Shown here: piece after piece, positions 1 to 6,291 of the stretch
Numbering within the stretch: position 1 is the stretch's first letter
How the letters are laid out: each line of letters starts with the position of its first letter
Assembly (NCBI GenBank): GCA_025966355.1
Contig: JAICWZ010000071.1
Location: 1 to 8,044, forward strand
DNA: 8,044 nucleotides
Source: Thermomicrobiaceae bacterium
Lineage (GTDB): Bacteria > Chloroflexota > Chloroflexia > Thermomicrobiales > Thermomicrobiaceae
Reading direction: 5' to 3'
Made by a program: the position numbers and the translations under genes
Notes under the pieces: generated by a model
What the model saw: the letters and a program-made list of their open reading frames with translations, nothing else
Told to the model about the DNA's origin: nothing
The model's database searches: none

Positions 1-369
1 GACATGCACCACCGATACCAGCCGGTCGCCGCGTTCGCGGAGGGCGAGATCAAGCGCCTCGGCCTGGGCCTGATTTCGTGGAAAGCCATCGAGCAACATA
101 CCACGCATTTCCGACTCGCCGCCGAGAACGCGATCGACGTGATCCATCAGCATGCGAATCGTGAGCGCGTCCGGTACCAGCGCACCGCGATCAACGTAGC
201 TGCGAATCTCCTGTCCGAGTTCCGAGTCACCGGCCATCACTTCCCGGAAGAGATCGCCGGTCGAAATGTGCTCCAGGCGCAGCCGCGGCGCGATGAGCGC
301 CGCTTGCGTTCCCTTTCCCGCTCCCTGTGGGCCCATGATGATGACATGGGCCGCGGATTTCTCTGCCAC
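1..369 (-). CDS. adk: Adenylate kinase, N-terminal 123 residues (runs off the left edge)
   Basis: Adenylate kinase interconverts ATP + AMP and 2 ADP in the cytoplasm. I translated this from a GTG at 369-367; the frame stays open to position 1. Residues 9-21 form the first beta strand and P-loop (VIIMGPQGAGKGT, K19 binding phosphate). The AMP-binding region follows with STGDLFR at 36-42, and DGFPRN at 94-99 is the signature of the family. The LID domain and C-terminus lie outside the window. The GTG is preferred because GGAG lies 5 nt upstream, and the first in-frame ATG (codon 12) would remove the strand leading into the P-loop. The gene starts 14 nt after the secY stop, so it is very probably co-transcribed with secY, as in many Gram-positive and Chloroflexota genomes. 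The family assignment is certain; the exact start is slightly less so. Confidence 0.95.
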   Translation of the reverse strand, partial: MAEKSAAHVIIMGPQGAGKGTQAALIAPRLRLEHISTGDLFREVMAGDSELGQEIRSYVDRGALVPDALTIRMLMDHVDRVLGGESEMRGMLLDGFPRNQAQAEALDLALRERGDRLVSVVHV

Positions 370-374
370 GAAAT

Positions 375-378
375 CTCC
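375..378 (-). promoter_or_regulatory. Ribosome binding site deciding the adk GTG start
   Basis: On the minus strand this reads GGAG, 5 nt before the GTG at 369-367. It sits inside the 14-nt gap after the secY stop codon and is the only good Shine-Dalgarno match near the adk N-terminus. Confidence 0.65.
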
Positions 379-383
379 AGCTC

Positions 384-1682
384 TTAGCGTATGAATCCCT
401 CATAGTTGCGCATCATCAGCTGCGCCTCCAGCTGCCGCATCGTATCGATCGCGACGCCGACGACGATCAACAGGGCCGTCGCGCTCAGGAGCAGCGTCGT
501 GACGCCCGTCAAAAGCGTGGCGAAGTACGGCAAGATCGAAACGAGCCCGAGGAAGAGCGCGCCGACAAGCGTGATCCGCACCAGAACACGCGTCAGGTAG
601 CCGTTAGTGTTCTTACCCGGTCGCACGCCCGGAATGAACGCGCCCTGCTTCTGCAGATTCTCGGCGATGTTCTGCTGCTGGAAGAGCACCATCGTGTAGA
701 AGTAGGTGAAGAGCACCACCATGACGAAGTAAATCGCCTGATACGTTCCCGAATTCGGATTGAAGAAGCTCGCGATATTCGTCGCCAGACTTGTCACCCA
801 GCCGGTGTTCGAGGTTTGCAGGAAGTTCGCGATCATTCCCGGGAAGACCATGATACTGACGGCAAAGATCAGCGGGATCATGCCGGCGGAGTTCACCTTC
901 AGGGGAATGAACGTACTGCCACCACCGTAGACCCGTCCGCGACGGACCCGCTTGGCGTGCTGAACCGGAATGCGACGCATCCCTTCGTTCAACAGCACCA
1001 TGCCGACGATCGTGAAGAGTCCGATGACCAGGAAGGCAACCGTGCCGATGATGTTTTGCGTCAGCGTGCCACCGGTGATCAGGTTACCAACCGCGGTCGG
1101 CAGGCTGGCGACGATACCGCCAAAGATGATGATCGAGACGCCGTTTCCGATCCCGTTTTCGGTGATCAACTCACCGAGCCAAACGAGCAAAATCGTACCG
1201 GCGGTCATCATCAGCAGAATCCCGAGGCTCTTGAGTGCGTAGTGCGGGTTGAAGATGCTGAAGTGCTGGAGGACACCGTTGCGCGCCATCAGGATCGCCT
1301 GGCCGTAGCCCTGCAACAACGCGATCGGAACGGTGATCCAGTGGGTGTACTGGTTGATCTTCTGCTGGCCCGACTGTCCTTCTTTCGAAAGTTCATCGAG
1401 TGCCGGAATCGTCGGCGTAAGCAACTGCATGATGATCGAGGCGGTGATGTACGGATACACACCCATCGCCAGGATCGAGAAGTTCTTCAGGGTGCTCCCC
1501 GAAAAGAGATTGAGCATACCGAGTAGCTGGTTCTGCTGCATCAACTGATCGAGCGCCTGGCGATCAACGCCTGGCACCGGAATGGTCGCCAGGAAGCGGA
1601 AGATGATGAGGATCCCGAGCGTGAAGAAAATCTTCTTCCGAATGTCCGGGATCTTGAAGGCGTTGATGGCTGCTTCCAGCAT
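384..1682 (-). CDS. secY: Protein translocase subunit SecY
   Basis: SecY is the pore-forming subunit of the SecYEG channel, which passes unfolded proteins across or into the cytoplasmic membrane. At 432 residues it has normal length, with about ten hydrophobic segments: roughly 17-38, 66-90, 116-136, 151-170, 180-200, 209-232, 265-288, 313-336, 366-388 and 394-414. Family signatures are visible: GVYPYITASIIMQLL at 74-88, the WLGELITENGIGNG stretch at 168-181, and FIPLKVNSAGMIPLIFA at 258-274. The cytoplasmic loops that contact SecA and the ribosome include RIPVQHAKR at 237-245 and GAFIPGVRPGKNT at 347-359, with the conserved arginine at 354. The ATG shares its A with the TAA stop of rplO, and GGAGG lies 10 nt upstream. 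Translation is therefore probably coupled to rplO, the usual arrangement in spc operons. It looks intact and functional. Confidence 0.98.
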   Translation of the reverse strand: MLEAAINAFKIPDIRKKIFFTLGILIIFRFLATIPVPGVDRQALDQLMQQNQLLGMLNLFSGSTLKNFSILAMGVYPYITASIIMQLLTPTIPALDELSKEGQSGQQKINQYTHWITVPIALLQGYGQAILMARNGVLQHFSIFNPHYALKSLGILLMMTAGTILLVWLGELITENGIGNGVSIIIFGGIVASLPTAVGNLITGGTLTQNIIGTVAFLVIGLFTIVGMVLLNEGMRRIPVQHAKRVRRGRVYGGGSTFIPLKVNSAGMIPLIFAVSIMVFPGMIANFLQTSNTGWVTSLATNIASFFNPNSGTYQAIYFVMVVLFTYFYTMVLFQQQNIAENLQKQGAFIPGVRPGKNTNGYLTRVLVRITLVGALFLGLVSILPYFATLLTGVTTLLLSATALLIVVGVAIDTMRQLEAQLMMRNYEGFIR

Positions 1683-2125
1683 TAGTCGATGACCTCCACG
1701 GTTCCGCCCGCGGCTTCAATCTTCTCCTGGGCCGACCGTGAGAACTTATGTGCGCGAACGGTCAGCGGCCGCTGCACGCCGCCGACGCCAAGGATCTTCA
1801 CCATGAACTCGGGGCCACGAGTGACGCCGGCTTCGTACAGGAGCTCCGGCGTAATGACCGACTGCGACTCATCGAAGCGGTGCAACTGCTCAAGGTTGAC
1901 GACCTCATAGACCTTCTTGAAAATGTTGGTGAAGCCACGCTTGTACGACATCCGTGTGTAGAGCGGATGCTGGCCACCCTCGAAACCGGGGCGAACCCGA
2001 CCACGCGCGCGCTGGCCCTTGGTGCCGCGACCGGCGGTTTTCCCCTGGCCGGCCGAGATGCCGCGACCGACGCGCTTCTTCGCGCGGTGCGCCCCTGGGC
2101 TCGGCTTCAAATCGTGCAATTCCAT
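1682..2125 (-). CDS. rplO: 50S ribosomal protein L15
   Basis: L15 is a late-assembly protein of the large subunit that reaches into 23S rRNA with an extended basic N-terminal arm. The 147-residue product starts [11 protein letters not shown]. The Gly/Lys/Arg-rich arm follows, with KRVGRG at 17-22, [15 protein letters not shown] at 28-42 and [12 protein letters not shown] at 45-56. The globular C-terminal domain carries [20 protein letters not shown] at 110-129 and EAAGG at 137-141. The frame stays open upstream to a GTG at 2140, but I chose the ATG at 2125. It matches the usual L15 N-terminus and has GGGAG 8 nt upstream, whereas the GTG start would place that Shine-Dalgarno inside the coding region. 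The gap to rpmD is 42 nt, and the stop overlaps the secY start by one base. Confidence 0.96.
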   Translation of the reverse strand: MELHDLKPSPGAHRAKKRVGRGISAGQGKTAGRGTKGQRARGRVRPGFEGGQHPLYTRMSYKRGFTNIFKKVYEVVNLEQLHRFDESQSVITPELLYEAGVTRGPEFMVKILGVGGVQRPLTVRAHKFSRSAQEKIEAAGGTVEVID

Positions 2126-2133
2126 GCTGGTCA

Positions 2134-2138
2134 CTCCC
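2134..2138 (-). promoter_or_regulatory. Ribosome binding site deciding the rplO ATG start
   Basis: The minus strand reads GGGAG here, 8 nt before the ATG at 2125-2123. This supports the downstream ATG over the in-frame GTG at 2140, which would overlap the site. Confidence 0.75.
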
Positions 2139-2167
2139 ACACGGCGTCGCGCCAGTCGCGCACCGTT

Positions 2168-2362
2168 CTACTCAGATTCCGCGTCTTCGATCCGCACGAG
2201 ATGACGAACTTTATAAATCATGCCGCGCACCGACGGATTGTCCGTCTTTTCCAGCGTCTGATTCAGACGCCGAAAGCCAAGCGAGCGCAACGTATCGCGC
2301 TGATCTTTCGGAAATCCGATCTTGCTCCGATGATAGGTTATGCGAATCGTCTTCTCGCTCAT
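2168..2362 (-). CDS. rpmD: 50S ribosomal protein L30
   Basis: L30 is a small non-essential-in-some-species protein of the large subunit that contacts 23S rRNA. The 64-residue product has the bacterial short-form layout. A beta strand opens it ([15 protein letters not shown], 4-18), then a helix with [15 protein letters not shown] at 25-39, then the closing [19 protein letters not shown] at 42-60. The LGFRRLNQT and [11 protein letters not shown] blocks are what identify it. Its ATG overlaps the rpsE TGA stop by four bases (ATGA), and GGAG lies 5 nt upstream inside the rpsE coding end, so translational coupling to rpsE is likely. The rpsE-rpmD-rplO order is the standard spc-operon order. Confidence 0.96.
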   Translation of the reverse strand: MSEKTIRITYHRSKIGFPKDQRDTLRSLGFRRLNQTLEKTDNPSVRGMIYKVRHLVRIEDAESE

Positions 2363-2898
2363 GCCTGCTCCACCTTCTCGCGACGGCGGAAGCGCTCGGC
2401 CGGCAGTCCACGTCGCCGGGCGACATCCTCGGGCGTCTCAAGCTCGCTGAGCGCGAGCAACGCTGCCTGCGTGACGTTGACCGGGTTGTTGCTGCCGAAC
2501 GACTTGGTGAGAATGTCGTGAATGCCGGCCGCTTCGACAACCGCGCGCACACCGGCGCCGGCGATCACACCCGTTCCAGGCGATGCCGGCTTCATCAGCA
2601 CGCGCGCCGAACCAAACTTCACTTCGATCGGGTGCGGGATCGTTCGTCCGGAAAGGGGCACCTTGATCATGCTCTTCTTGGCCGTGTCGACGGCTTTGCG
2701 GATTGAATCGGGCACCTCGCCCGCTTTACCCAACCCGACGCCAACCTGACCGTTGCCATCGCCGACAACGACGATCGAGCTGAAACTGAAGCGACGACCG
2801 CCCTTGACGACTTTGGAGACACGGTTGATCTGCACGACCCGCTCTTCGAGCTGTGGGCCGTCGGATGAGCCGCGTCGCGACTGATTCCTGTTTACCAT
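2359..2898 (-). CDS. rpsE: 30S ribosomal protein S5
   Basis: S5 sits near the mRNA entry channel of the small subunit. It contributes to decoding fidelity, and spectinomycin-resistance changes occur in it in other bacteria. The product is 179 residues. The N-terminal double-stranded-RNA-binding-like domain spans about 20-85, with [20 protein letters not shown] at 21-40 and [20 protein letters not shown] at 44-63. The C-terminal domain contains [20 protein letters not shown] at 101-120 and [18 protein letters not shown] at 122-139. The wild-type-like [11 protein letters not shown] loop, where spectinomycin mutations map in other species, looks unaltered. The Shine-Dalgarno is weak: only AGG, 3 nt before the ATG. 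The gene lies 47 nt after the rplR stop and overlaps rpmD by four bases. Confidence 0.97.
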   Translation of the reverse strand: MVNRNQSRRGSSDGPQLEERVVQINRVSKVVKGGRRFSFSSIVVVGDGNGQVGVGLGKAGEVPDSIRKAVDTAKKSMIKVPLSGRTIPHPIEVKFGSARVLMKPASPGTGVIAGAGVRAVVEAAGIHDILTKSFGSNNPVNVTQAALLALSELETPEDVARRRGLPAERFRRREKVEQA

Positions 2899-2945
2899 AC
2901 GCCTAGCACGTCCGTTCTCGGTTGAATCTCCATCAAAAGCATCGA

Positions 2946-3320
2946 CTAAAACTCGAGGCCCGTCTCACGGGCACCATCGGCAACCGCTTTGACTCGCCCG
3001 TGGTACTTGAACCCACCGCGATCGAAGACGACCTGCTTGATCCCCGCCGCGAGCGCTCGCTCGGCGACCACCTGGCCGACCAGCTTCGCCTGTGCCGTCT
3101 TCGGGTGCTCTTCCGGGAATCGCTCCCGAACGGCGGCCTCAAGCGTGGATGCCGTAACCAACGTATGCCCGATCGAATCGTCGATCACCTGGGCGTATAC
3201 ATGCGCATTGCTGCGAAAGACGTTCAACCGAGGTCGCACGGGTGAACCGATGACCCGCGCCCGAACGCGCAGATGGCGGCGTTGCCGCGGCGACAGTGAT
3301 CGCTTGTACTGGTAGCGCAT
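2946..3320 (-). CDS. rplR: 50S ribosomal protein L18
   Basis: L18 binds 5S rRNA and, with L5, anchors it in the central protuberance. From the ATG at 3320 the product is 124 residues. It has a basic N-terminal tail ([14 protein letters not shown], 10-23), the fold's first strand [20 protein letters not shown] at 29-48, and the diagnostic C-terminus [20 protein letters not shown] at 97-116, ending GLEF. An in-frame ATG at 3350 would give 134 residues. I prefer 3320 because 124 is closer to the usual family length, the start MRYQYKRS is tail-like, and AAAGGGA lies 11 nt upstream. The 3350 start has only CAGG close by. The start is therefore moderately certain and the identity is certain. An unusually long spacer precedes it. 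Confidence 0.93.
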   Translation of the reverse strand: MRYQYKRSLSPRQRRHLRVRARVIGSPVRPRLNVFRSNAHVYAQVIDDSIGHTLVTASTLEAAVRERFPEEHPKTAQAKLVGQVVAERALAAGIKQVVFDRGGFKYHGRVKAVADGARETGLEF

Positions 3321-3350
3321 CGCGCTTGCTATCCCTTTCACGGCGACCAT

Positions 3351-3436
3351 CAGCCTGGAGCCCGTTCACCGTGCCCTGCGTTTGTGCAAGACCGAACGGC
3401 AACGATACCATGCTGGCTTCGCACGTCCTAGTCGGA
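3351..3436 (-). other. Long spacer between rplF and rplR
   Basis: This is the largest non-coding stretch in the window: 86 nt if rplR starts at 3350, 116 nt if it starts at 3320. I see no -35/-10 pair with sensible spacing and no poly-U terminator. On the plus strand a 6-bp inverted match, CCGTTC at 3362-3367 and GAACGG at 3394-3399, could form a weak stem with a 26-nt loop. No function is assigned. Confidence 0.5.
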
Positions 3437-3982
3437 TTATTTCCCGACCTTACCCGCTTTTCCTGCCTTACGCCGCACGCGCTCGCCGGCGTATCGAATG
3501 CCCTTGCCCTTGTATGGTTCCGGCGGCCGAACCCGGCGGATCTGAGCCGCCTGCTCGCCGACGAGTTGCTTATCAATACCGACAACCCCGAGTCGGGTCG
3601 GCGTTTCCACCGTGAAGCTAATGCCCGGCGGCGGCACGATCCGCACCGGATGCGAATACCCGACCAGCAACACGAGCGTCTGGCCATCGAGCGATGCACG
3701 ATATCCGACGCCCTGGATCTCCAGATCCTTGCGATACCCTTCCGTCACCCCGTGCACCATGTTGGCGATCAGGGAGCGCGTCAGACCATGGAGCTGGCGA
3801 TACTTCCGCTCATCCGATGGACGGCTCACCTGCAGGGTGCCGTTCTCGCGCGTGAACGTCATCTTCGAATCGACGCGCTGCGACAACTCGCCCTTGGGGC
3901 CTTTCACATGGATTAACCCCGGGTTGATATCGACCTCAACGGCGCTCGGGATCGGGATCGCCAAATTTCCGATACGTGACAT
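3437..3982 (-). CDS. rplF: 50S ribosomal protein L6
   Basis: L6 lies at the base of the L7/L12 stalk next to the sarcin-ricin loop and supports factor binding. The 181-residue product is two tandem copies of the same alpha/beta fold. The N-terminal repeat starts MSRIGNLAIPIPSAVEV and includes VKGPKGELSQ at 26-35. The C-terminal repeat starts near 86 with DLEIQGVGYRASLDG (86-100) and carries the family signature PEPYKGKGIRYAGE at 154-167. The tail KAGKAGKVGK is lysine-rich. The frame stays open upstream to an ATG at 4066, overlapping rpsH, but the start at 3982 has GGAGG 6 nt upstream and the canonical MSRIG N-terminus. It follows rpsH after 31 nt. Confidence 0.97.
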   Translation of the reverse strand: MSRIGNLAIPIPSAVEVDINPGLIHVKGPKGELSQRVDSKMTFTRENGTLQVSRPSDERKYRQLHGLTRSLIANMVHGVTEGYRKDLEIQGVGYRASLDGQTLVLLVGYSHPVRIVPPPGISFTVETPTRLGVVGIDKQLVGEQAAQIRRVRPPEPYKGKGIRYAGERVRRKAGKAGKVGK

Positions 3983-3988
3983 GATATT

Positions 3989-3993
3989 CCTCC
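3989..3993 (-). promoter_or_regulatory. Strong ribosome binding site deciding the rplF start
   Basis: The minus strand reads GGAGG, 6 nt before the ATG at 3982-3980. It is among the best Shine-Dalgarno matches in the window and rules out the longer frame that begins inside rpsH. Confidence 0.8.
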
Positions 3994-4013
3994 GCGTTGG
4001 AAACCCGCCCGGT

Positions 4014-4412
4014 CTACCAGACCGTGCAGAGGATTTCGCCGCCGATGCCCCGATGACGCGCCTCATGACCGGATAGGACGCCCTGGGACGTGCTTACGAT
4101 TGAGATGCCGAGGCCGCTCCGCACGGTCGGGATCTCGCCCTTACCAGCATAGACGCGCAAGCCAGGCTTGGAAACGCGCTTCACCTCACGAATCGCATGC
4201 GCGCGATTCGAGCCATACTTCAGGTCGATCGTCAGGACCGAAACCGGTCGCCGCTCTTCCACGCGAAAATCGTGAATGTAGCCTTCTTGCTTCAGAATGC
4301 GCGCGATCGCGACCAGAAGCTTGGTCGACGGCATCGATGTCTCGGTCTGACGGGCCATGCCGGCATTCCGAATGCGCGTCAGCATATCCGCAATTGGATC
4401 GTTGATCGTCAT
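4014..4412 (-). CDS. rpsH: 30S ribosomal protein S8
   Basis: S8 is a primary 16S rRNA-binding protein that organises the central domain of the small subunit. In E. coli it also represses spc-operon translation by binding the rplE leader. The 132-residue product has the standard length. The N-terminal domain contains MTINDPIADMLTRIRNAG (1-18) and LLVAIARILKQEGYI (32-46). The C-terminal RNA-binding domain has SKPGLRVY at 81-88 and the signature GLGISIVSTSQGVLSGHEAR at 100-119, ending GGEILCTVW. The ribosome binding site is modest: GAGAG only 3 nt before the ATG. The gap to rpsN is 29 nt. Whether S8 autoregulates this operon here cannot be told; I did not identify an S8-like target hairpin near rplE. 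Confidence 0.97.
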   Translation of the reverse strand: MTINDPIADMLTRIRNAGMARQTETSMPSTKLLVAIARILKQEGYIHDFRVEERRPVSVLTIDLKYGSNRAHAIREVKRVSKPGLRVYAGKGEIPTVRSGLGISIVSTSQGVLSGHEARHRGIGGEILCTVW

Positions 4413-4441
4413 TGTCTCTCGCTACTCCGCTTCCCGCATTC

Positions 4442-4627
4442 CTACCAGCTCGACTTCGTTACGCCCGGCAGCTTCCCCGACGTCGCCAGTTCACGGAAGC
4501 AGATGCGGCAGAGGCCGAACTTCCTCATATATGCGCGTGGGCGGCCGCACAGCTTGCACCGATTGTGGTGTCGTACCGTGTACTTCGCCGGCCTATTTGA
4601 CTTTACGATTTTCGACGTTTTCGCCAT
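4442..4627 (-). CDS. rpsN: 30S ribosomal protein S14, zinc-binding type
   Basis: S14 (uS14) binds the 3' major domain of 16S rRNA in the small-subunit head. This is the short zinc-ribbon form, 61 residues against about 100 in the E. coli-type protein. Four cysteines in two CxxC pairs, C24/C27 and C40/C43, would hold the zinc ion. Diagnostic blocks are [20 protein letters not shown] at 19-38 and [10 protein letters not shown] at 39-48, with the C-terminal GVTKSSW. The short form is often called rpsZ or rpsN1. Some bacteria also carry a zinc-free paralog elsewhere that is induced when zinc is scarce; none is visible here. The ATG has GGGGAG 3 nt upstream, and the gap to rplE is 11 nt. Confidence 0.97.
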   Translation of the reverse strand: MAKTSKIVKSNRPAKYTVRHHNRCKLCGRPRAYMRKFGLCRICFRELATSGKLPGVTKSSW

Positions 4628-4638
4628 CGTCTCCCCGA

Positions 4639-5184
4639 TCAGGCTTCACGAATCGGCATGCCGAGGAGTCCGAGCAGCCGGCGCCCCTCTTCGTCATTCC
4701 GGGCCGTGGTCACAATTGAAATTTCCATACCGCGCACGCGGTCGATCCGGTCGTACTCGATCTCCGGGAACACCAGCTGCTCCTTGAGGCCGAGCGTGTA
4801 ATTGCCGCGTCCGTCGAACGAACGTGGCGGGAGCCCGCGGAAGTCGCGAATACGCGGCAGTGCCGTCCCGATCAGTCGATCGAGGAACTCATACATCCGA
4901 TCGCCGCGCAACGTCACCATCGCGCCGATCGGCATCCCGGCACGCAGCCGGAAAGCGGCGACCGACTTCTTGGCGCGCGTAATAACCGGCTTCTGCCCGG
5001 TAATCAGCGCCATGTCGTTCGTCGCGGCATCGAGCGAACGCGCATTCGCGATCGCCTCGCCCAGGCCAATGTTGACGACGATCTTCTCCAGGCGCGGCAC
5101 TTCGTGGACGTTGCCGAAGCCGAAGTCCGTCATCATTTGGGCGACAACCTCGTCGCGATAGAGTTGCTTGAGCCTCGGAATCAT
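4639..5184 (-). CDS. rplE: 50S ribosomal protein L5
   Basis: L5 binds 5S rRNA in the central protuberance and touches P-site tRNA and the S13 bridge. The 181-residue product matches the family in length and order. [15 protein letters not shown] is at 30-44, [19 protein letters not shown] at 63-81, and [20 protein letters not shown] at 83-102. [20 protein letters not shown] at 110-129 is the region contacting 5S rRNA, and KEQLVFPEI at 134-142 follows. The end is LLGMPIREA, slightly different from the common MPF ending. AAGGA lies 7 nt before the ATG. The gap after rplX is 30 nt and the gap to rpsN is 11 nt. It is the standard third gene of the spc operon. Confidence 0.97.
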   Translation of the reverse strand: MIPRLKQLYRDEVVAQMMTDFGFGNVHEVPRLEKIVVNIGLGEAIANARSLDAATNDMALITGQKPVITRAKKSVAAFRLRAGMPIGAMVTLRGDRMYEFLDRLIGTALPRIRDFRGLPPRSFDGRGNYTLGLKEQLVFPEIEYDRIDRVRGMEISIVTTARNDEEGRRLLGLLGMPIREA

Positions 5185-5214
5185 TCCTGCGTCCTTACAT
5201 CGAAATCGTCAGTA

Positions 5215-5550
5215 TTAGCGAACGATCGGCGGCTGCGGAATCGTCGCGTCGCACTTCTTGCAGTAGCGAACCTTCTTACCATCGTCGTTGCGTCGGAAGC
5301 CGACGCGCGTCGCCTGGTTACACGATGGACACCAGAGCATCACGTTCGAGGCATGAAGCGGTGCTTCCTTCTCGATGATTCCCGCCTGTTGAGCGCCCGG
5401 GACCGCCTTCTGGTGTCGCTTGACGATGTTCACGCCTTCGACAATCAGGCGATCTCGGCGCGGCATATTCTGCCGCACACGCCCTCGTGCTCCCTTGTCT
5501 TTCCCGGCGATCACGACGATATCGTCGCCGGTCACAATCTTCTCTGCCAT
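5215..5550 (-). CDS. rplX: 50S ribosomal protein L24 with C-terminal four-cysteine module
   Basis: L24 is an early assembly initiator that binds the 5' end of 23S rRNA near the exit of the peptide tunnel. The 111-residue product begins with a KOW motif: VTGDDIVVIAGKDKGARGRV at 6-25. It continues with LIVEGVNIVKRHQK at 35-48 and IIEKEAPLHASNVML at 58-72. The last part has two CxxC pairs, C74/C77 and C97/C100, in WCPSCNQATRVGFRR and KVRYCKKCD. This looks like a zinc-ribbon-like module found in many but not all bacterial L24 proteins. AGGGA lies 11 nt before the ATG. The gap after rplN is 24 nt. Confidence 0.97.
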   Translation of the reverse strand: MAEKIVTGDDIVVIAGKDKGARGRVRQNMPRRDRLIVEGVNIVKRHQKAVPGAQQAGIIEKEAPLHASNVMLWCPSCNQATRVGFRRNDDGKKVRYCKKCDATIPQPPIVR

Positions 5551-5574
5551 TTTTCGTCCGTTCCCTGGTCGTCG

Positions 5575-5943
5575 CTACAATACTTCCGGTGCCAGGGACA
5601 CAATCCGCATATATTGTCGGTCGCGGAGCTCGCGGGCTACCGGGCCGAAAATGCGCGTCCCTCGCGGATTTCCCTGCGGGTTGATCAGGACCGCGGCATT
5701 ATCATCAAATCGAATATGTGAACCATCGGCCCGGCCGTATTCCTGCGCCGTGCGCACCACGACCGCGCGCACGACGTCGCCCTTTTTGACGCCCGAATGC
5801 GGCTGGGCCGCTTTGACCGACGCGATGATCACATCGCCGACTCCGGCATATCGTCGCGACGAGCCACCGAGCACCCGGATGCACATAATTTGCCGCGCTC
5901 CCGAGTTGTCGGCCACCGTCAGTCGCGTCTGAGGCTGGATCAT
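5575..5943 (-). CDS. rplN: 50S ribosomal protein L14
   Basis: L14 is a compact beta-barrel protein of the large subunit that forms bridge B8 with 16S rRNA. It is also the surface where the silencing factor RsfS binds in other bacteria. The 122-residue product is exactly the usual length. It shows [17 protein letters not shown] at 1-17, the loop [15 protein letters not shown] at 51-65, [10 protein letters not shown] at 79-88, and the C-terminal signature [12 protein letters not shown] at 95-106. AAGGGGGA is 8 nt upstream of the ATG. In E. coli this is the first gene of a separate spc transcript. Here only 34 nt separate it from rpsQ and I see no clear promoter in that gap, so read-through from the S10 genes is the simplest reading. 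Confidence 0.98.
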   Translation of the reverse strand: MIQPQTRLTVADNSGARQIMCIRVLGGSSRRYAGVGDVIIASVKAAQPHSGVKKGDVVRAVVVRTAQEYGRADGSHIRFDDNAAVLINPQGNPRGTRIFGPVARELRDRQYMRIVSLAPEVL

Positions 5944-5973
5944 TGCCTGATTCCCCCTTCGCCTGCCTGATTC
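5944..5973. repeat. 10-nt direct repeat in the rpsQ-rplN gap
   Basis: TGCCTGATTC occurs exactly at 5944-5953 and again at 5964-5973 on the plus strand, 20 nt apart. On the coding strand the copies flank the rplN Shine-Dalgarno. It could be a small local duplication or chance. Confidence 0.6.
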
Positions 5974-5977
5974 GTCG

Positions 5978-6271
5978 CTACGCCTCGGCAGCTCGCTCGA
6001 GGATTTGCCGCACGATCCAGCGCTTCGTCTTACTCAATGGTCGCGTCTCTTCGATCAACACCAGGTCGCCGACTTTGCACATCTCTTGCTCGTCGTGCGC
6101 CTTGAACCGGCTGGTGCGTCGAATCGTCTTCCGATAGATCGGATGACTCCGGACATAATCGACCGACACGACAACCGTCTTGTCCATCTTGTCCGAGACG
6201 ACGCGACCCGTCTTCGTCAATCGCGTTTTCGGCTTATTCGTTGCCGGCTCTACCATATCTGCCGTTGTCAT
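5978..6271 (-). CDS. rpsQ: 30S ribosomal protein S17
   Basis: S17 is a primary 16S rRNA-binding protein with an OB fold that stabilises the 5' domain of the small subunit. The product from the ATG at 6271 is 97 residues. The core begins around [20 protein letters not shown] at 19-38, then [19 protein letters not shown] at 43-61. The diagnostic [18 protein letters not shown] is at 68-85. The first 18 or so residues are a low-complexity leader not shared by short S17 proteins. The start is unclear: GGGAGG directly abuts the ATG at 6271 with no spacer, and the in-frame ATG at codon 6 (6256) lies 15 nt away from it, giving 92 residues. Identity is certain; the start could be either. Confidence 0.94.
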   Translation of the reverse strand: MTTADMVEPATNKPKTRLTKTGRVVSDKMDKTVVVSVDYVRSHPIYRKTIRRTSRFKAHDEQEMCKVGDLVLIEETRPLSKTKRWIVRQILERAAEA

Positions 6272-6277
6272 CCTCCC
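6272..6277 (-). promoter_or_regulatory. Shine-Dalgarno-like site at an unusual distance from the rpsQ start
   Basis: The minus strand reads GGGAGG immediately before the ATG at 6271, leaving no spacer, and 15 nt before the next in-frame ATG at 6256. Neither distance is the usual 5-9 nt. Confidence 0.55.
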
Positions 6278-6291
6278 ATTCGCCGCGCGGG

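Noticed and set aside
816..1526. Plus-strand open frame of 236 codons across secY
   Set aside because: Lies wholly antisense to an intact secY, has Asp/Arg/His-rich composition typical of an antisense shadow, no ribosome binding site and no recognisable domain.
2126..2140. Five-residue N-terminal extension of rplO from a GTG
   Set aside because: The GGGAG site for the ATG at 2125 lies inside this extension, and the ATG gives the canonical L15 N-terminus.
1748..2706. Plus-strand open frames (up to 257 codons) across rplO, rpmD and rpsE
   Set aside because: Antisense to three clearly identified ribosomal genes; long frames of this kind are expected in GC-rich DNA. No family motif is visible.
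3362..3399. Inverted match CCGTTC / GAACGG as a terminator or attenuator
   Set aside because: Only 6 bp with a 26-nt loop and no following U tract; not convincing as a terminator.
3139..3411. Minus-strand frame starting in the rplF-rplR spacer (ATG at 3411) and running through rplR in another frame
   Set aside because: It overlaps rplR in a different frame, has no good Shine-Dalgarno and looks like no known protein.
3296..3916. Plus-strand frame of 206 codons over rplR and rplF
   Set aside because: Antisense shadow with no motif; it spans the rplF-rplR spacer by chance.
3983..4066. Longer rplF starting inside rpsH
   Set aside because: The extra 28 residues have no family similarity that I recognise, and the strong GGAGG 6 nt before 3982 marks the canonical MSRIG start.
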